This document shows positions 1 through 12,723 of a stretch of DNA of 64,000 nucleotides, piece by piece. Source of the DNA: Trichinella spiralis (taxonomy: Eukaryota > Nematoda > Enoplea > Trichinellida > Trichinellidae). A program made the position numbers and the translations under genes. Positions within the stretch are counted from its first letter, which is position 1. Every line of letters starts with the position of its first letter. A model generated the notes under the pieces. It made no database searches. It was not told where the DNA came from and saw nothing but the letters and a program-made list of their open reading frames with translations. The DNA lies in the NCBI GenBank assembly GCA_000181795.3, contig CM012954.1, positions 5,603,978 through 5,667,977 on the forward strand. The letters run 5' to 3'.

Positions 1-1750
1 GAAGATTCAAAGCAAAATATTTGCACAATATTTTTAAAAGAGAATTTCTGCTCATAAATTAAGCGTATACTTAAGAAACGTTACTTTTAAAAGCATATGA
101 GAAAAAAACAAAAAAATTTTTCCCCTCCAAACTCAAACTAAATTCCACACTCTATTTTGCATCAATAATTGCATCATAAATTAAATGATGACGAACTGAA
201 CATTTTCAAATAACTGATCCAATAATAAATAATGAAATTCAACACGAAAATCTTTCATAAAAAGCTAATAAAACAAAAAATCCATACCCAGAAAGATGAA
301 ACACTGACAAATATACGCACATAAATCAGAAAATGCATAATTCGAAATTTGCAAATCACGAGCAATGTGTTTCTGAATTGTGATGTTGCAAAGTTGTTGT
401 TTTTTTTTTTAATTTAAAATGAAGCAAATCGAATACTTCTCACTTTCAGAATATCTCTGGCTATTTTCAAGTTCTATTCACAAAGTTATTCAACTTAAAA
501 TGTGTTATGTTAAATCAGTAAACATCGTTATGACGAGTAGGTGTAACAGTAAACAAAAAGTAAATAAGAATGTCACTTACGGTAAATCAAATTTCAATTA
601 TTTCAGAAGGTACCTCATAGTTAGTCATCATATCATGTCAAAAGCGCAAATGTATACAATAATTTGACAAATTCATTTCTTTTTAAATCAAACATGCAAT
701 TATCAAAATATTATTTATTCATGCAATTTCAATGGTATCTGAATGTCAGAAATGTAAGTAAAAATAAAAAAGAAAAAGAATAATGACAATCTAGACAAAC
801 TCAAACAACCCCACGTAAAAGCTACTAATCCTATCTCATAAAATAAAGAACAAAAGTTAAAATCAATAATAAATTCAACAATCGATGAAAATAAAAATTC
901 ACTCGTGCTTTCAAAAATCATCTCCCCCCCTTACTGTATAGTTTTCAAAATGACAATAAGCATGTATAATAAATACAGCCTATTCTAATAATTAAATCGA
1001 AAAAGTTTCATTTGAATTTAAATACAATAATCATACTGAACAGAAATCCTCATTTACTAAATGAATAAAATCAATAACAACTGAACATAATCATCTTAAT
1101 TTGACAATTTTCATCCACTGCTAATTTGCATAACTAAATAATATCGTAATTAAATTACAAATTTTCCTTTTTCACTTATTTTTAATCTGTTCACATCAAT
1201 TAGATTAAGAAGGATTGTTAATAACTTCTGAACTTTGCAACTTTCCCATATTTATCAAAATAAAATAACTTATCGTTTTACAAACTGAAATAATAATAAC
1301 ATAATTTGAGAAAAAAAAATATTTTTTTTGAAAATAGAAATTCTCATTTCAATATTTTCTAGCCAATTATTTCGGTTTGATCACTGTTGCAGATCATGCG
1401 CAAAAATTTGCAATTCACACATGCACACACACTCGCTCGTATTGCACACTTTACATGATCACATTCATTGTGGCAAAACAAGCGAAAAAATCATCTCATC
1501 AATATATTGTTGCTTTGAATCAGAGAAGAAACTTCAAAATCAGCACTGTAAAAAATGGAAATACTGTCGATGCAATAATTAAAAAGATAACATGCAAATA
1601 CAAAAAATATTCAATTCTCCAATTGCAAACAATTATAAAAAGTTAAAAATATAACTCAAAAGCATAAATCAAAGAAAATAAAAAAAATTTTTTTTTAAAT
1701 AAATATGCAACCACAAAAAAGAAAAACGTACAACTTTTTGAAGAGAATAC
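1..1750. other. AT-rich non-coding stretch
   Basis: Dense in stop codons on both strands, with homopolymer A/T runs and no ORF that looks like a known protein. If the candidate first exon just to the right is real, this is its downstream intron running off the left edge of the window. I see no RNA gene, transposon end or repeat array here. Confidence 0.5.
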
Positions 1751-1885
1751 CTGAGAGTATTGTTTTCCTTCAAAAATACTGTAGTCTTGTTTTATTGTAT
1801 TAGTACTGTTATTGAGTGGAAAATTGCCAACCGCGCCTGGTGGAACCACAAGATCTGTTGAAGTTGAACAACACCACACGCTCAT
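1751..1885 (-). CDS. candidate first coding exon, unknown protein
   Basis: This 45-codon minus-strand open stretch starts MSVWCCSTSTDLVVPPG and ends EGKQYSQ exactly at a GTATTC donor (phase 0). An in-frame TGA lies three codons before the ATG, which supports it as a true start rather than an internal exon. The surrounding 1.8-2.3 kb is richer in G+C than the flanks, as a promoter/5' exon would be. I do not recognise the protein; the rest of the gene would lie to the left, outside the window. Its unusual feature is a run of Cys, Ser and Thr near the N-terminus. It could also be a chance open stretch. Confidence 0.35.
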
Positions 1886-4800
1886 CCGTTCCAATTCTCA
1901 GATTGTCGAATCAAATGTCGCTCGACCGCTTGATCAAAATTGAATACAATCTTCCGTAATTAATGTTCCATTTCATCGTGCTGAAAATCGATTCAGATTG
2001 GAGGATACAAGCGAAAAGCTTGCCTGGACAACAAAAGTATTAATCCCGACGGAATGGACGCGTGAAATTTTTCACAAAAAAGCGACACCGACTAATTGTA
2101 CAAATTGGCTAAGAATTCCTTGGCAAGGAAAATCTAATTTCCACCGTTCCAGTAGGAAGTGAAATCGACGGACCGGTAAAAATGCTCGAATCGGAAAACA
2201 GTGTGGGGTGTGGTCTTCTCTCTTCTTTTCTCCTTTGCTCGAACAACATTTCTCTCCCCCTCTCTTAATTCTTGTGCAGTGAAATAGGGAAAATTGCACT
2301 GCTGTGAACAGACAAAGAAAAATGCAAATCTGATCATCATTACAGTTGCTTCGGTTTGATTTTCATCCAAATTTGTACATTTGACTTTGTTTGAAGGTAA
2401 AATTTTCCAATCCATAAAATATGATTCGACTTTACAAAATTCATAATTAATTTGAAGTGAACAATGTTTTGTCTTTGAAATTTCAAAAAAAAGCAATTCA
2501 ATTATAAAAATTGTCAAAATAAAATTACTTCTGCATACTGTTTGTCTTCAATTACTGTAGCAATTGTTTCAGCAACTGGGGATAATTATTTCATTTATCA
2601 AAACTGAAAAAATTCAAAAGTAAATAAATTATTCAAAAATTAATTCCATAAAACAGTCGAAATTCAGAACATTCCATTCAGAAAATTTTCATTATTTTTT
2701 CAAAATACAATTACAGGAAAATATAAATTTCTTTTCTTTAAAAATATTATTAATAATCAAGTAGAATTGAGTAAAAGTGTAATTTGCATAAACTTGTTGC
2801 TGAATATTAGCAAGAATTAGAATGCAAACACAAATAATATATTCTTTTAAACTGTGTAGTGTATTAAAAATGAAATTTATGGACGTTTAAACTTTTTTTT
2901 TTCAATTACAAAAATAAGCGTGCAACCTATTGAACTTCACAACAAGATCAACATTGATAAACAAGGGATGCACATCTTCTGACTGATGACATTTAGACAA
3001 TGTTAAAATTGGTCAACATTTTCAATAATTCAATGCCAATTAGCAGATGGACGACCAGAAAAATTAACAAAGCTAACGTGTCAAGTCCAGCTTCCATTGT
3101 AGACTGGTAATTAATTAAAATCTGCCATTATCATATTGAAAAAAATGTTCCAGAATGATCAGCATAAGAAATGCTGATCGATGAAGCAAGCATTAAGCAG
3201 AAGAATAATTACACGCGAATCACAAGAAATTGTTTACAAAAGATCATTAATGAAAGAACATGAGCAAAAATGAAGAGCCGAACTGCTTTCCTGAAATCAA
3301 TGAAAAAAACAGCCAACCAAACATACAACTTCACTCAAAAATAGTGAATTTGTTGTGTTAAAAAAGACAGATAATTTGCAAACACAAATAATATATTTAA
3401 GCATTTTGCTGTAGAAAAAAAAATATACATCCATGATTCACATTTAAATCGATACGAAAGCGAATTCTTGTAGCTGCATGGTAAGCAGTTGGAAATTGAA
3501 TTAGAATCAAGCATGACACGAAAAACATAGTCAAACGACCTGTCAAAATCAAACCTTACTTACATACTTACTTACTAGAAAAGAATTTTGAACAAATTTT
3601 CAAAATGGGCAAATCTAATTCCCATCAGAATATAATCGAACCTGATAATAATCTAAGTGAAAAGTGAATAAATTCAAGTAACAATACTTGCAAGTATCAG
3701 ATGAAATACATCGTGTGCAATATCGAAAGATAGTCATCATATCATGTGATGTGAAGAAAAAACAATTTGATGATCAATTATGAGAATGGTAGCGCAAAAT
3801 TGGTAAATAATTAACAACCAAGTGAAGTTGACAATGAAAAATGCAATTCACTCTGAGATGATTAATATAAAATTGAAATTAAATAAATCTCTAAAAATAC
3901 AGTGCAAGTGAAATGAACATATAGCAAAGAGCAAGAAAAGTGAACATGTAAAATTCAAATTTCTAAACAAAACAAGCATCTTTATACCAACAAGTTGATT
4001 ATCACATCCAAGCAATTAATATCGTATAACATTGGACAAATATGAAGAACTTGAACACATTTTTGATATGTAAACACGGATAGAAACGACTTTAAATAAT
4101 ACTGAAGTAAAGCCAAAAAATAATTGTAAAAATTTTCTAACTTGCGATTGTGCACATGCGTTGTTTTAACAAATTTGTAAAATTTTGGAACTTACAAAAA
4201 ATTAAAAACTCCAAATGAAGAACAAGCAACCAAAATTCATCAAAGAAGGTCTAAGTAGAGAAACAGAGAAAAATTCAAAGCAGCAGACTGATTGACACTA
4301 TGTCCAATTGCTCGCATTAGCAGTAGTAAGCGCGTTACAGATAATGTCAAAATGGGAGAAAATTAATTTAAAATCAAACAGTAATAATAATAATAATACA
4401 AAGTTAAGGAATATTTGAACAATATATAAAGAGAACATACAAACAAACAAAAATTTCAATATACCGTTAGTGTGAAAATTTAAATTTAAAAAATGTCTAT
4501 CTTTGACTTCATTCCAAAAATCAGTTTGAAAATACACTGTTTTTTTTGCACAATGCGTGTGAAAGAAAAAAAATAAAATTTATAGAAATTGTATAGAATA
4601 AATCCAATTACCTGAAAATAAAAAGATTTTTTTTCAATAAAATCATAATTAAATAAATCAATGTTATATGAAACGGACAATTATACCAGGAAAGGAGTTG
4701 GTTTGCCGAGATGCAAGCGGAAAAATCAACCAAAATGAAAATACTATCTTTTTAAGCATTCAATAAACGTCAAATATTGCAACTTGACACTAAATTGATT

Positions 4801-7049
4801 TTTCAAGACGACTGTCAACGCGACAAATGAATCAAATCGACAAGTAAGAAGAAAAAAATATTCACAAATTCTGTTTGCAAAATTTTCTTCATTAACTTCC
4901 CGCTTATTAGAAGAAAAATATTCATTTTTTCTTTGAACATCTTTCCTCAAAAGTTCAGCAATATAATTGTTAAAATCAAAAGCAAAAAAAACAAAATTAT
5001 AACACCTAACCGTTGACATATAAATGCATCTCTGTTTTACGTTTAAGTGTTTAATTGGATAATAATCGATCAGTGTTGAAGCAACAAAGTCAAAGCATTG
5101 TCAAACTGCGGAACTTCTTTTTATCACTTATCAATTGTTAACATCGGCAAGCTTTGAATTCAATGCACTCGAAGACTGAATTTCAACAATAAGAACAACA
5201 AAACAATGTAACATATCTCACGATAAAGTTCTGAAGAATAATCATGCATCACACACATACTGACGACAATTTAAAGCATTATCCGTGGTGCTTCTTTAAA
5301 AATAAACACCATTCCCTGAGGAACCCCTGAAGAAATATAATTTTGAAGAAAAAAAAAACAGAATTTCTCATTATTTAATTTTAGTACTTTTTTATTATCT
5401 CTTCGTTTCAAAGTATTTGAGTCCAAGCAAAATTATTACATTATTTTGAAAAGCTAATTTATCACTTCAAAATGCTCATTGCAATTTATTACAAGCAAAT
5501 ATATCTCCACAGACACTAGCACTTGATAATCGAATACCAATCAACACAATGTAACTGTCTTAGCAAAGTGGAAAACTCGCATTTCTAAAATTAGCATTTG
5601 AGAAAAATGACTACTCCAAAAGTGCTCAATAAATCAGTTTCACTAGACACTTGAAAATGCATTCATATTTCACACAAATTCACCAAAGCAACAGTTCTTT
5701 TTCGTTCACTATTCAACAAGCAATAAATTAAATCCAACTATAAAATTACTATGCTTTATTAGTAATTAACTATTTTTAAATTTTAGCATAATAAACCCAT
5801 GCTAACATCTCAAAACAAAAATGCCATGCTCATAATTGAACAACCAACTTTGTACGCAAACGTATAGCCAGCTGCAAACGTTGGTTAAAGCAAACTATCT
5901 TTTCAACAACACAGTGTGATCATTTCCAGCGACATAACATATTGAAATTAATACTACATTAGCTGAATTTCTTATGTCTGTTAATGCTTCAAATAAACGC
6001 TCTCCACAAAATACTGTTCTCTGTTTCGGATGCATTTCTCTAGTTAAACTATCGCAACCAAATCATCCAAAACATACTGTTTGTTAATATCGAATGACAG
6101 AAAAAGAAGGAATCAATTGCATTCAAAATTCATGCAAATAATTCACAATGGTTTTTCGATATTACTGAAGTATAAATTTCATCTTCATCACACAAAAGCC
6201 AACACTAACTGCGCCCTAACCATAAAAAATGAATATACGATCTCAAAAAAATCAATCTCCAGTAAAAATGCATTAATTGAAAATTGTAAAAATGAAAAAA
6301 TTCTGCAATTTTTTAAAACAGGATTTCGGATTAAAATTCTGACATACAAATCAATGAATGCGGGATTTCTAAAGCTAGAGAACTGCACAAACCGTGGACC
6401 ACCTCAAACAATCGATCTGCTTGCAAAACTTGACGGTCTTGTTTCTATTATTTAATATTACAACGATATAATTGATTGCGCAAATCAATCCAGCGCGGTC
6501 ATTTCAAAACTAATCATTGCAATTGAAAGACAGAAAGCTAACTTAATGAACCCACTGCCGAACATACAATTAAATTATGAAAATGCAGAAAATAATGCAC
6601 ATTTGAATAAAAGATCTTAAAACCAACTGACTGTAGAATCTAAGCATGACATTCGAAAAGAAACTGAACAAAAATTTAAATCTATTTGTAATTATCAAAT
6701 AATCAACATAAATAGTTTAAAATATTGTAGAAATTCATTTCTAACAAATCAATATCATTAATAGCAGTGAACGGAAAAATAAACAAACTTATTTGATAAC
6801 ATTTTTAAAGGATTCAGCTAATTAATAGCTACAATTAATTTACTTTAAATAACCCACAAAATATACCAAACTACTTCATTTTAATAATCATTTCAAGAAC
6901 AAAACTAAACTGCCGCCCACAGAAAATTTTTGTGCATTTCAAAAGCAAATAACTTATCTTTCAATAATATGAATACTGTCACTTACAGTAAGATTAAAAA
7001 TAATTCTTAACAAGAATATAATGCAAAAAAAATATATGTATAATCATAC
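1886..7049. other. gene-poor AT-rich stretch
   Basis: About 5 kb without convincing coding sequence. ORFs here (for example at 2.1-2.5, 4.3-5.0 and 6.1-6.5 kb) have low-complexity K/N/I/F composition typical of random translation of AT-rich DNA. A short AAT/ATT microsatellite sits near 4383. No RNA gene or mobile-element ends were seen. Confidence 0.5.
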
Positions 7050-7106
7050 CTTTGATTACATGATAGTATTTCAGCATACGTCTTCTTGTTTGAAACCTTT
7101 CAGAAT
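7050..7106 (-). CDS. candidate internal exon, unknown protein
   Basis: A 57-nt minus-strand segment is bounded by a TTTTCAG acceptor and a GTATGA donor, with the same phase (1) at both ends. The only open frame reads SERFQTRRRMLKYYHVIK, which looks like real protein (basic, no low complexity). I cannot assign a family or find its neighbours. It lies 340 bp downstream of the S18B stop on the same strand, so it could belong to the next gene on the minus strand. Confidence 0.22.
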
Positions 7107-7447
7107 CTGAAAATAATATCTTTTAATAAAAAAAAAACAACACCATAGAATACAAAATACAGAAAAGTAATTCAATAAATGTTTTATCTCATAAATATTA
7201 ACAAATTTAACTTAATAAAATATTAAATTTAGTTCAATAATTCGCCGTCATGTCTACGAAATTATTATACTGCTATTTTTACGTTATTGTAATGACGATC
7301 ATTATGACAGAACAAAATTTTCATCACAAACGACATTTCAGTTTCATAACGCTGATTTTATGCCTGACAAAGCTTCATAAACAAGCCAATCAATGCTAAA
7401 CGTACATTTTCAAAAATTCAAAATTTCCAAATAGCTGCATGCATCAT

Positions 7448-8474
7448 TTATCGTCTTCGATCACCGGATCGATACGGGCTCTGTTTAAAAGGATTCCGCC
7501 TGCGCCGTATCATATTCGGAAAAACATCAGGATTGTGAGTTGGATAGACCAACTTTGGCGACTGTTGTTCGATAGCAGGAAATTCTGGTTCTTCTTCTAC
7601 GAAATGATCATTGTCACCCTTAGGCCACCACGAATAATATTCCGAGTAATCGTAATTGCGGAATGGGACCGTAAAAGGGATGTAGCCTAAAAAAGAAACA
7701 ATTTTTACTCGCATGATTACAATACAATAGCTTTTTGCATACCACAATCAGTGGCTTTCGCAATTTCCACTCTCAACTTCAAATACTGATGCCCACACAA
7801 GCCAGATTTTCGACTCTCCACAAGTTGGCCTGTTTGCGGAATGATGAACTGTTGTAAAAGTTTAATATTCTAAAAATAATTTTTTCAAATTCTTTGTTTC
7901 TTAAAAAAAACCAAGTCAAATTTAAAACAAACACGGTAATCAACGACCAAATATTCATCGCGACAAATTGGACATGGATAGTTTGTCCTGAAACGACCAT
8001 CTCCGTCAACACAATTTGGTCTGGTTCTTGATAGCATGTGCATAGGACCTTTCATGTTCCGACGGTACAAAACCCAGATCAGATTATTACCATACGTTTG
8101 TTTGTAGGCTAGAATTTAAAAATTAGTACTTTGAAAAATCAAATTATTCAATAAATACCTTCGCTTTCCATATATTTTACACTGACGGGCCAAGGATGTA
8201 TAGGCCGAAGTTTATTCTTTCTTTTCTCCACATCATTCGTACCCAATTCCTCCAAATTTACTGAAGCCATTTTTCCCTGGTCATTATCAATTTCTTCAAC
8301 CGGCGTTGATTCTGAACACAGAAGACGGGATGGTAAAAGCATACGCCAACTCGTTTGCAAATGCCTTGGTAAAATTAACGTCGAGCGATTATACTGACGC
8401 GTAAACAGCGAAAAGAACTAAATATTAACATTTATAATTATAACTTTAACATTTCTGAATGCACAGTTTACCAT
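7448..8474 (-). CDS. MRPS18B: mitochondrial small-subunit ribosomal protein S18B (mS40)
   Basis: Minus-strand gene in five coding exons: 8472-8474, 8159-8417, 7933-8108, 7743-7869 and 7448-7686; all phases agree. The first exon is only the ATG, followed by a 54-nt intron (GTAAAC...TTTAG). Exon 2 then reads FFSLFTRQYNRSTLILPRH, an Arg-rich, acid-free presequence typical of mitochondrial import. The core carries the S18 hallmarks CPICRDEYLVVDYR, then NIKLLQQFI and a Thr-Gly turn, matching the order in vertebrate MRPS18B. The C-terminal exon has the aromatic YYSWWP segment followed by an acidic patch and a basic end (GDRRR). It would be a structural protein of the mitochondrial 28S subunit. The family call is strong; the one-codon first exon is inferred from splice motifs and from how well it completes the targeting peptide. 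Confidence 0.88.
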
Positions 8475-11400
8475 TGAATTATACAATCAGCAACAGACAA
8501 ACTTCAAAATTTTTCTTATGCTGGCAACCAATTACAGTAAATATATAACTTGGAAATCATTTTTAAATTACAGTGTTTGTGATTAATATAAATTATTTAA
8601 AAATAAAGTTCTGAAGCGTGCGTTAAGCTCAGGTGAACTTTATCATGTTAATTTGTATAACATTCATGTTTTCAACTTCTAGAAAAAAATAATTAGAGTT
8701 TTTGTGCGTAATTTGAGCTGAAATGTGACGTTACATTTTTCCAATTAAACAATAATATGTGGAAAATTATTTAATTACTCTTACATAATGCAATTTATTC
8801 ATTTATCATGCAGATTTTTGTAATTAGTAAACATATATTTCAAATTTGCATACTGTAAAAAAATAAAAGCTTCGCAAGAGTGAATGTGAATATGAAGAAA
8901 AAGCAGTTGAAAAATGAGTCAACTGCAGCAGAATTAAAGATTTGCAGCATTTGAAACATTTCCAGCATTATTTAAAAAATCGCCCTGTAATGAATGTCAA
9001 TATTAAATTATTTTATGCTATATCAACAGTATTGGAAAATTTGTTATACAAATATTTTGAAAATTTCATTTATTCCAATAATTCAATCGAACATTTTGTG
9101 TCAATAATCAAAATTATCCTAATTTTTAATTAGTTTTGTAATTAAGCTAAATTAGTGGATGCTTTTTGATTAATTGAAGAGAAATTTTGGAAAAATTAAA
9201 AAGAAATAGTCTTTGATTTTGAAAATTGGAAACAAGACGTCAAATGTTGAAATAAAATGCAAAAAGTGGCATTGGTTTGAGTGTAAATTTCCCATTGAAA
9301 CGAGACGCAATGGAAATAATTTAGTGATAGAAAAAATACAAGTAAGTACAGATGGTTTTCAGCATTATTTTGCATAAATGTCGCTTGCTGAAAGCGGTGC
9401 TGCTGCAAAGTGGCTTCTTTCATTTGGCCGGAAAAGCAGGAAATCAATCCTTTTGATGATGATGAAAGCGCCGTCGATGATGCTTTGCTTGATCGAGACT
9501 CGAGATCGAGACTCTGCTTCACTTGTCGAAAGCGTTTAAAATTCAAATTATACTCCCAAGAGCTGCTTCATCCTCGAAAGTTTTGTTGTTCCGATCAGAT
9601 TGGTGAACATTTTTTAACATTCCCAAAAAAAATCTTTTTCAATTTTAATTGAAAATTGAAAAAAATTTATTTAAAAATCAAACTCTACGTAACCAGAGCA
9701 ATTTTGCGTTGAAGAGAAGAGCAAAAAGTTGCATGTCCGTGAAGAAAGTGAGTGAGTATTGATCGAATATAAAACGGAACGATTGGAACAGTCATAATTG
9801 CTATTTATAACTAATTAATTCATTGGAATAATTTTTGAATTTAAAAAAACAAACAAACAAACATATCCCGTTGAACAAAACATAGCTTATTACATGCAAT
9901 GCAACAGAAAACTATTATTACGGTGAAATACAATTGAACATCTTTTTTCAGCCAAGTTGTTATTTATTATGGTACAGATGCGAATCCAGATAATCCAAAT
10001 TAGCTTCTACAAAATGAAACCATATTCAGTAGTTTCATTTTCTCTTCTTTTATGAATTTAGTAATGAACAATGCAATTAACGTAAGCAGAAAAAAAACAG
10101 ATTTTTCGTAATGGCTATGCCATTTGGAAAATTATCCCGTCTATCGCTGACGTTTAATAATAATTCTACGTTTCAGCTTATTTGATGTATATATTAAATT
10201 TCGAAGATAATTTTTTCTCACTCACAAGCATACATACAAACATCAGTCATTTTGCTGCATGCTGCGCGATAATTTTATCGATCAACAACTATTACAAATG
10301 ATTATCATCCGATAATGCAGCTGATCAATAGCAAAAGACATAATTTATTGCCCAAGCATGTTTCATTGTTCCGCAAATGGTAAAATTGCACTTCATCAGG
10401 CGTTTACATTAAAGTACATTAACCGACGTGATATTGTAATTGAAAATTATTTATTTCAATACATTTTATTTTTCAATTTTCTTACTCTACAATTGTTTAC
10501 AATGTTCAAATTGTTGAGAAATAAAAAAGAACAGCCGTATCGGTGGAAAATTGTATATTAAAAAAGCAGATCCATTTTTCGAACAATTTGATTTATGCTT
10601 TCAGCACGTAAAAATCTATCGTCCAAAATGAGAAAGTTGTGAAATTAAAAACAAATTTTCTCCTTTAAAACATCTTTTGAATATTAAAATTATTTTTTTT
10701 AAAAAAACTGAAAACTCAATTTACATTAATCAAAAGTATTACATGTTATTTTTTCAACTCTTAATATTGACACTTGATTATCAATGCATCGCTACAGTTT
10801 CAATTGTATAAATTGCAAATTTTTTTCCATGTCCGCATGATAAAAATTGACAGAACGCAGAAGCGTATAAGTGGGAAATGTTTAACGCTGATTCAGCCAA
10901 AGAATGGTTCAAGCGCTGCGCACTTGTTTAATAACAAAAGTATTCATCATCAGCTTAAAAATCAATTACACGCTCACTTGGGCAAATCATTGAACATTTT
11001 CAAAGTACAAAAAGTTCCACTTGAATTGTTGGCTGAAAATTTTCATTTCTGAACGATCACAATCATCTGTATGCAAAAACAGTGAAAATTAAGCACCAGA
11101 AATTGCAATGAATAGTGATAATGTTTCTTTAAGTGAAGCATATTTCTATGCTAATAATTGCTCGTTCAATACAAATGACTAAGAACAATTTGTACGATTG
11201 TATAATGAAACAACAGCCCGAGCTTGGATGTTGTACTGTTTGAAATAGAAGAGACATTTTGCTTCAGTATTCTTTTTCTATTTATAATTATAAACCGATC
11301 ATTGTGGAACTTGTATTGTGATTGATGATGGATGGAAATCGACCATAAAACTACAACATGCAATTGATGAGCATGTAAAATTGTAGAAAAGAGATTGAAA

Positions 11401-12122
11401 AATAAAAATGTAAAACAGAACAAAATTGCTTCACTCCACTTGATTGGATTAAAGTATTCACAACGGTGCTTCAGAATTGCAGGCGTGTGTCATATATATT
11501 TGATCAAGGGGTTTCCGTTTTGCAAAAGTCTCAGCAAATCGATGCAACACGGAAAACTTCAACTCTCAACATCAAAAAACGGCATTCAGATATGCATTTA
11601 TTTATTTATTTGCTATTTGTTTTCAATAGAGTTCCATATACCTTGTACACGCAGTATGTTTGTATCATAGAATAAATAATACTGAAGGAAGGAAGGAAGG
11701 GTGATTTCATTTGAAATAATTTATTGTAATCTCATTAACTTAAAATTCAACGAGTAATATATTTTTAGCATATTAAAATATGTGTTGAAAAAAGAAATTT
11801 TTTTTCTTAAATAAATCCAAGCAATTTTCAATGCTGTTGTTATCGTTGTTATGTTGTTGTTATTGTTGCAATCAAGGAAGGAGCGTGTATATATGTATAT
11901 ATGCAGTTTGACGAGTGGTTCAATGGGAATCGATATTTTTTCTAGTCGACTCTTATTTAGCATTTCTTTTGAGAGCAGCCGCTGCTATATTCACATATTA
12001 CATGACGACCAGTGAGGACGATTCGCTTGGAAATTTTCTCTCGGTCAAGCCCAAGGCGTTGTCGTTCGTCCACAGAATTGCAATTGATACTGAAACGTCG
12101 AAGCAAATGGCAGAACAAGCAA
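8475..12122. other. intergenic region with one weak exon candidate
   Basis: Mostly AT-rich non-coding DNA. A more GC-balanced patch at 9410-9610 is open on the plus strand and contains EINPFDDDESAVDDALLDR followed by a basic, Cys-containing stretch (LCFTCRKRL), with a possible donor at a GTGAAC near 9600. NPF-acidic motifs occur in SNAP29 and other trafficking proteins, but nothing else here supports that. A GAAGG tetranucleotide run lies near 11683-11700 and a GTT-rich run near 11830-11870. Confidence 0.4.
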
Positions 12123-12723
12123 ATGGGATGTGTAGCTGGTAAGTCGTTGATGCGACTCCAAGCAGCAAAATCGACCAAACACAATTCTGGCAAAGGTCGC
12201 TTCACCAGCATCAGAAATTTGTGGCGTAAAGCCCACACCCCTACAACTGACAGATCGAGCGAAAATAAATCCACCCTTGCAACTGCAACCGCAACAGCTC
12301 GTTCTTCCACATCGACAGATTCACCGTTCAATTCCAACCAACCTGTTACAAGTGATTTTTTTTGATTTTCAAGTATTATTAGCATATTTCAACGTCACTG
12401 GTGTTGTAGTGAGTGAGAAAAACAATCAGGGTATGACGACGGCCTGCAGTAGTAGTTCACGTTCAAGTAAAAGCACCTTGCGTCGAGGAGTCACGATGCC
12501 AGCATTGCCAGAGCACAATGCAGTCGGATCTGAGGTGGACAATTTTCGTATCACCGGAGCACCGTACAGTCGAGCTGGGTAAGTTGTAAACAACAACAAG
12601 AAGAGGGAATAAATGCAAATTTGTTGCAGCCATAATTTGACTAGTAGTCAGATTGAATTTTTTCGCCTTCTCGATGAAAAAATTGCCCAAGGACCTGATT
12701 ATGATCCGCTGGCCGATTCTTGA
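12123..12723 (+). CDS. C1orf21/DUF4612-like lipid-anchored small protein
   Basis: The start MGCVAG has Gly2 and Cys3, the signal for N-myristoylation plus palmitoylation, as in vertebrate C1orf21. The last exon (12630-12723) reads SSQIEFFRLLDEKIAQGPDY, closely resembling the conserved C-terminal block of that family. Preferred model: exon 12123-12138 ending at a GTAAGT donor, a middle exon from 12374 or 12410 (both phase-compatible) to 12578, another GTAAGT donor, then the last exon; this gives about 104 or 92 residues, against roughly 120 in vertebrates. The middle exon is Ser-rich with a basic patch and DNFRITGAPYSRAG. If the first donor is ignored, the reading frame continues for about 80 codons as a basic, Ser/Thr-rich sequence and stops, so intron retention would give a different protein. 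Function in this family is unknown; membrane attachment is inferred from the N-terminus. Confidence 0.72.

Noticed and set aside
6081-6455. 124-codon plus-strand ORF
   Set aside because: Asn/Lys/Ile-rich translation of AT-rich DNA, no splice or start context and a competing ORF on the other strand.
9410-9652. Open stretch with an NPFDDDE motif, reminiscent of the SNAP29 N-terminus
   Set aside because: Only the short acidic motif matches; the following basic Cys-containing sequence does not, and no SNARE helix was found nearby.
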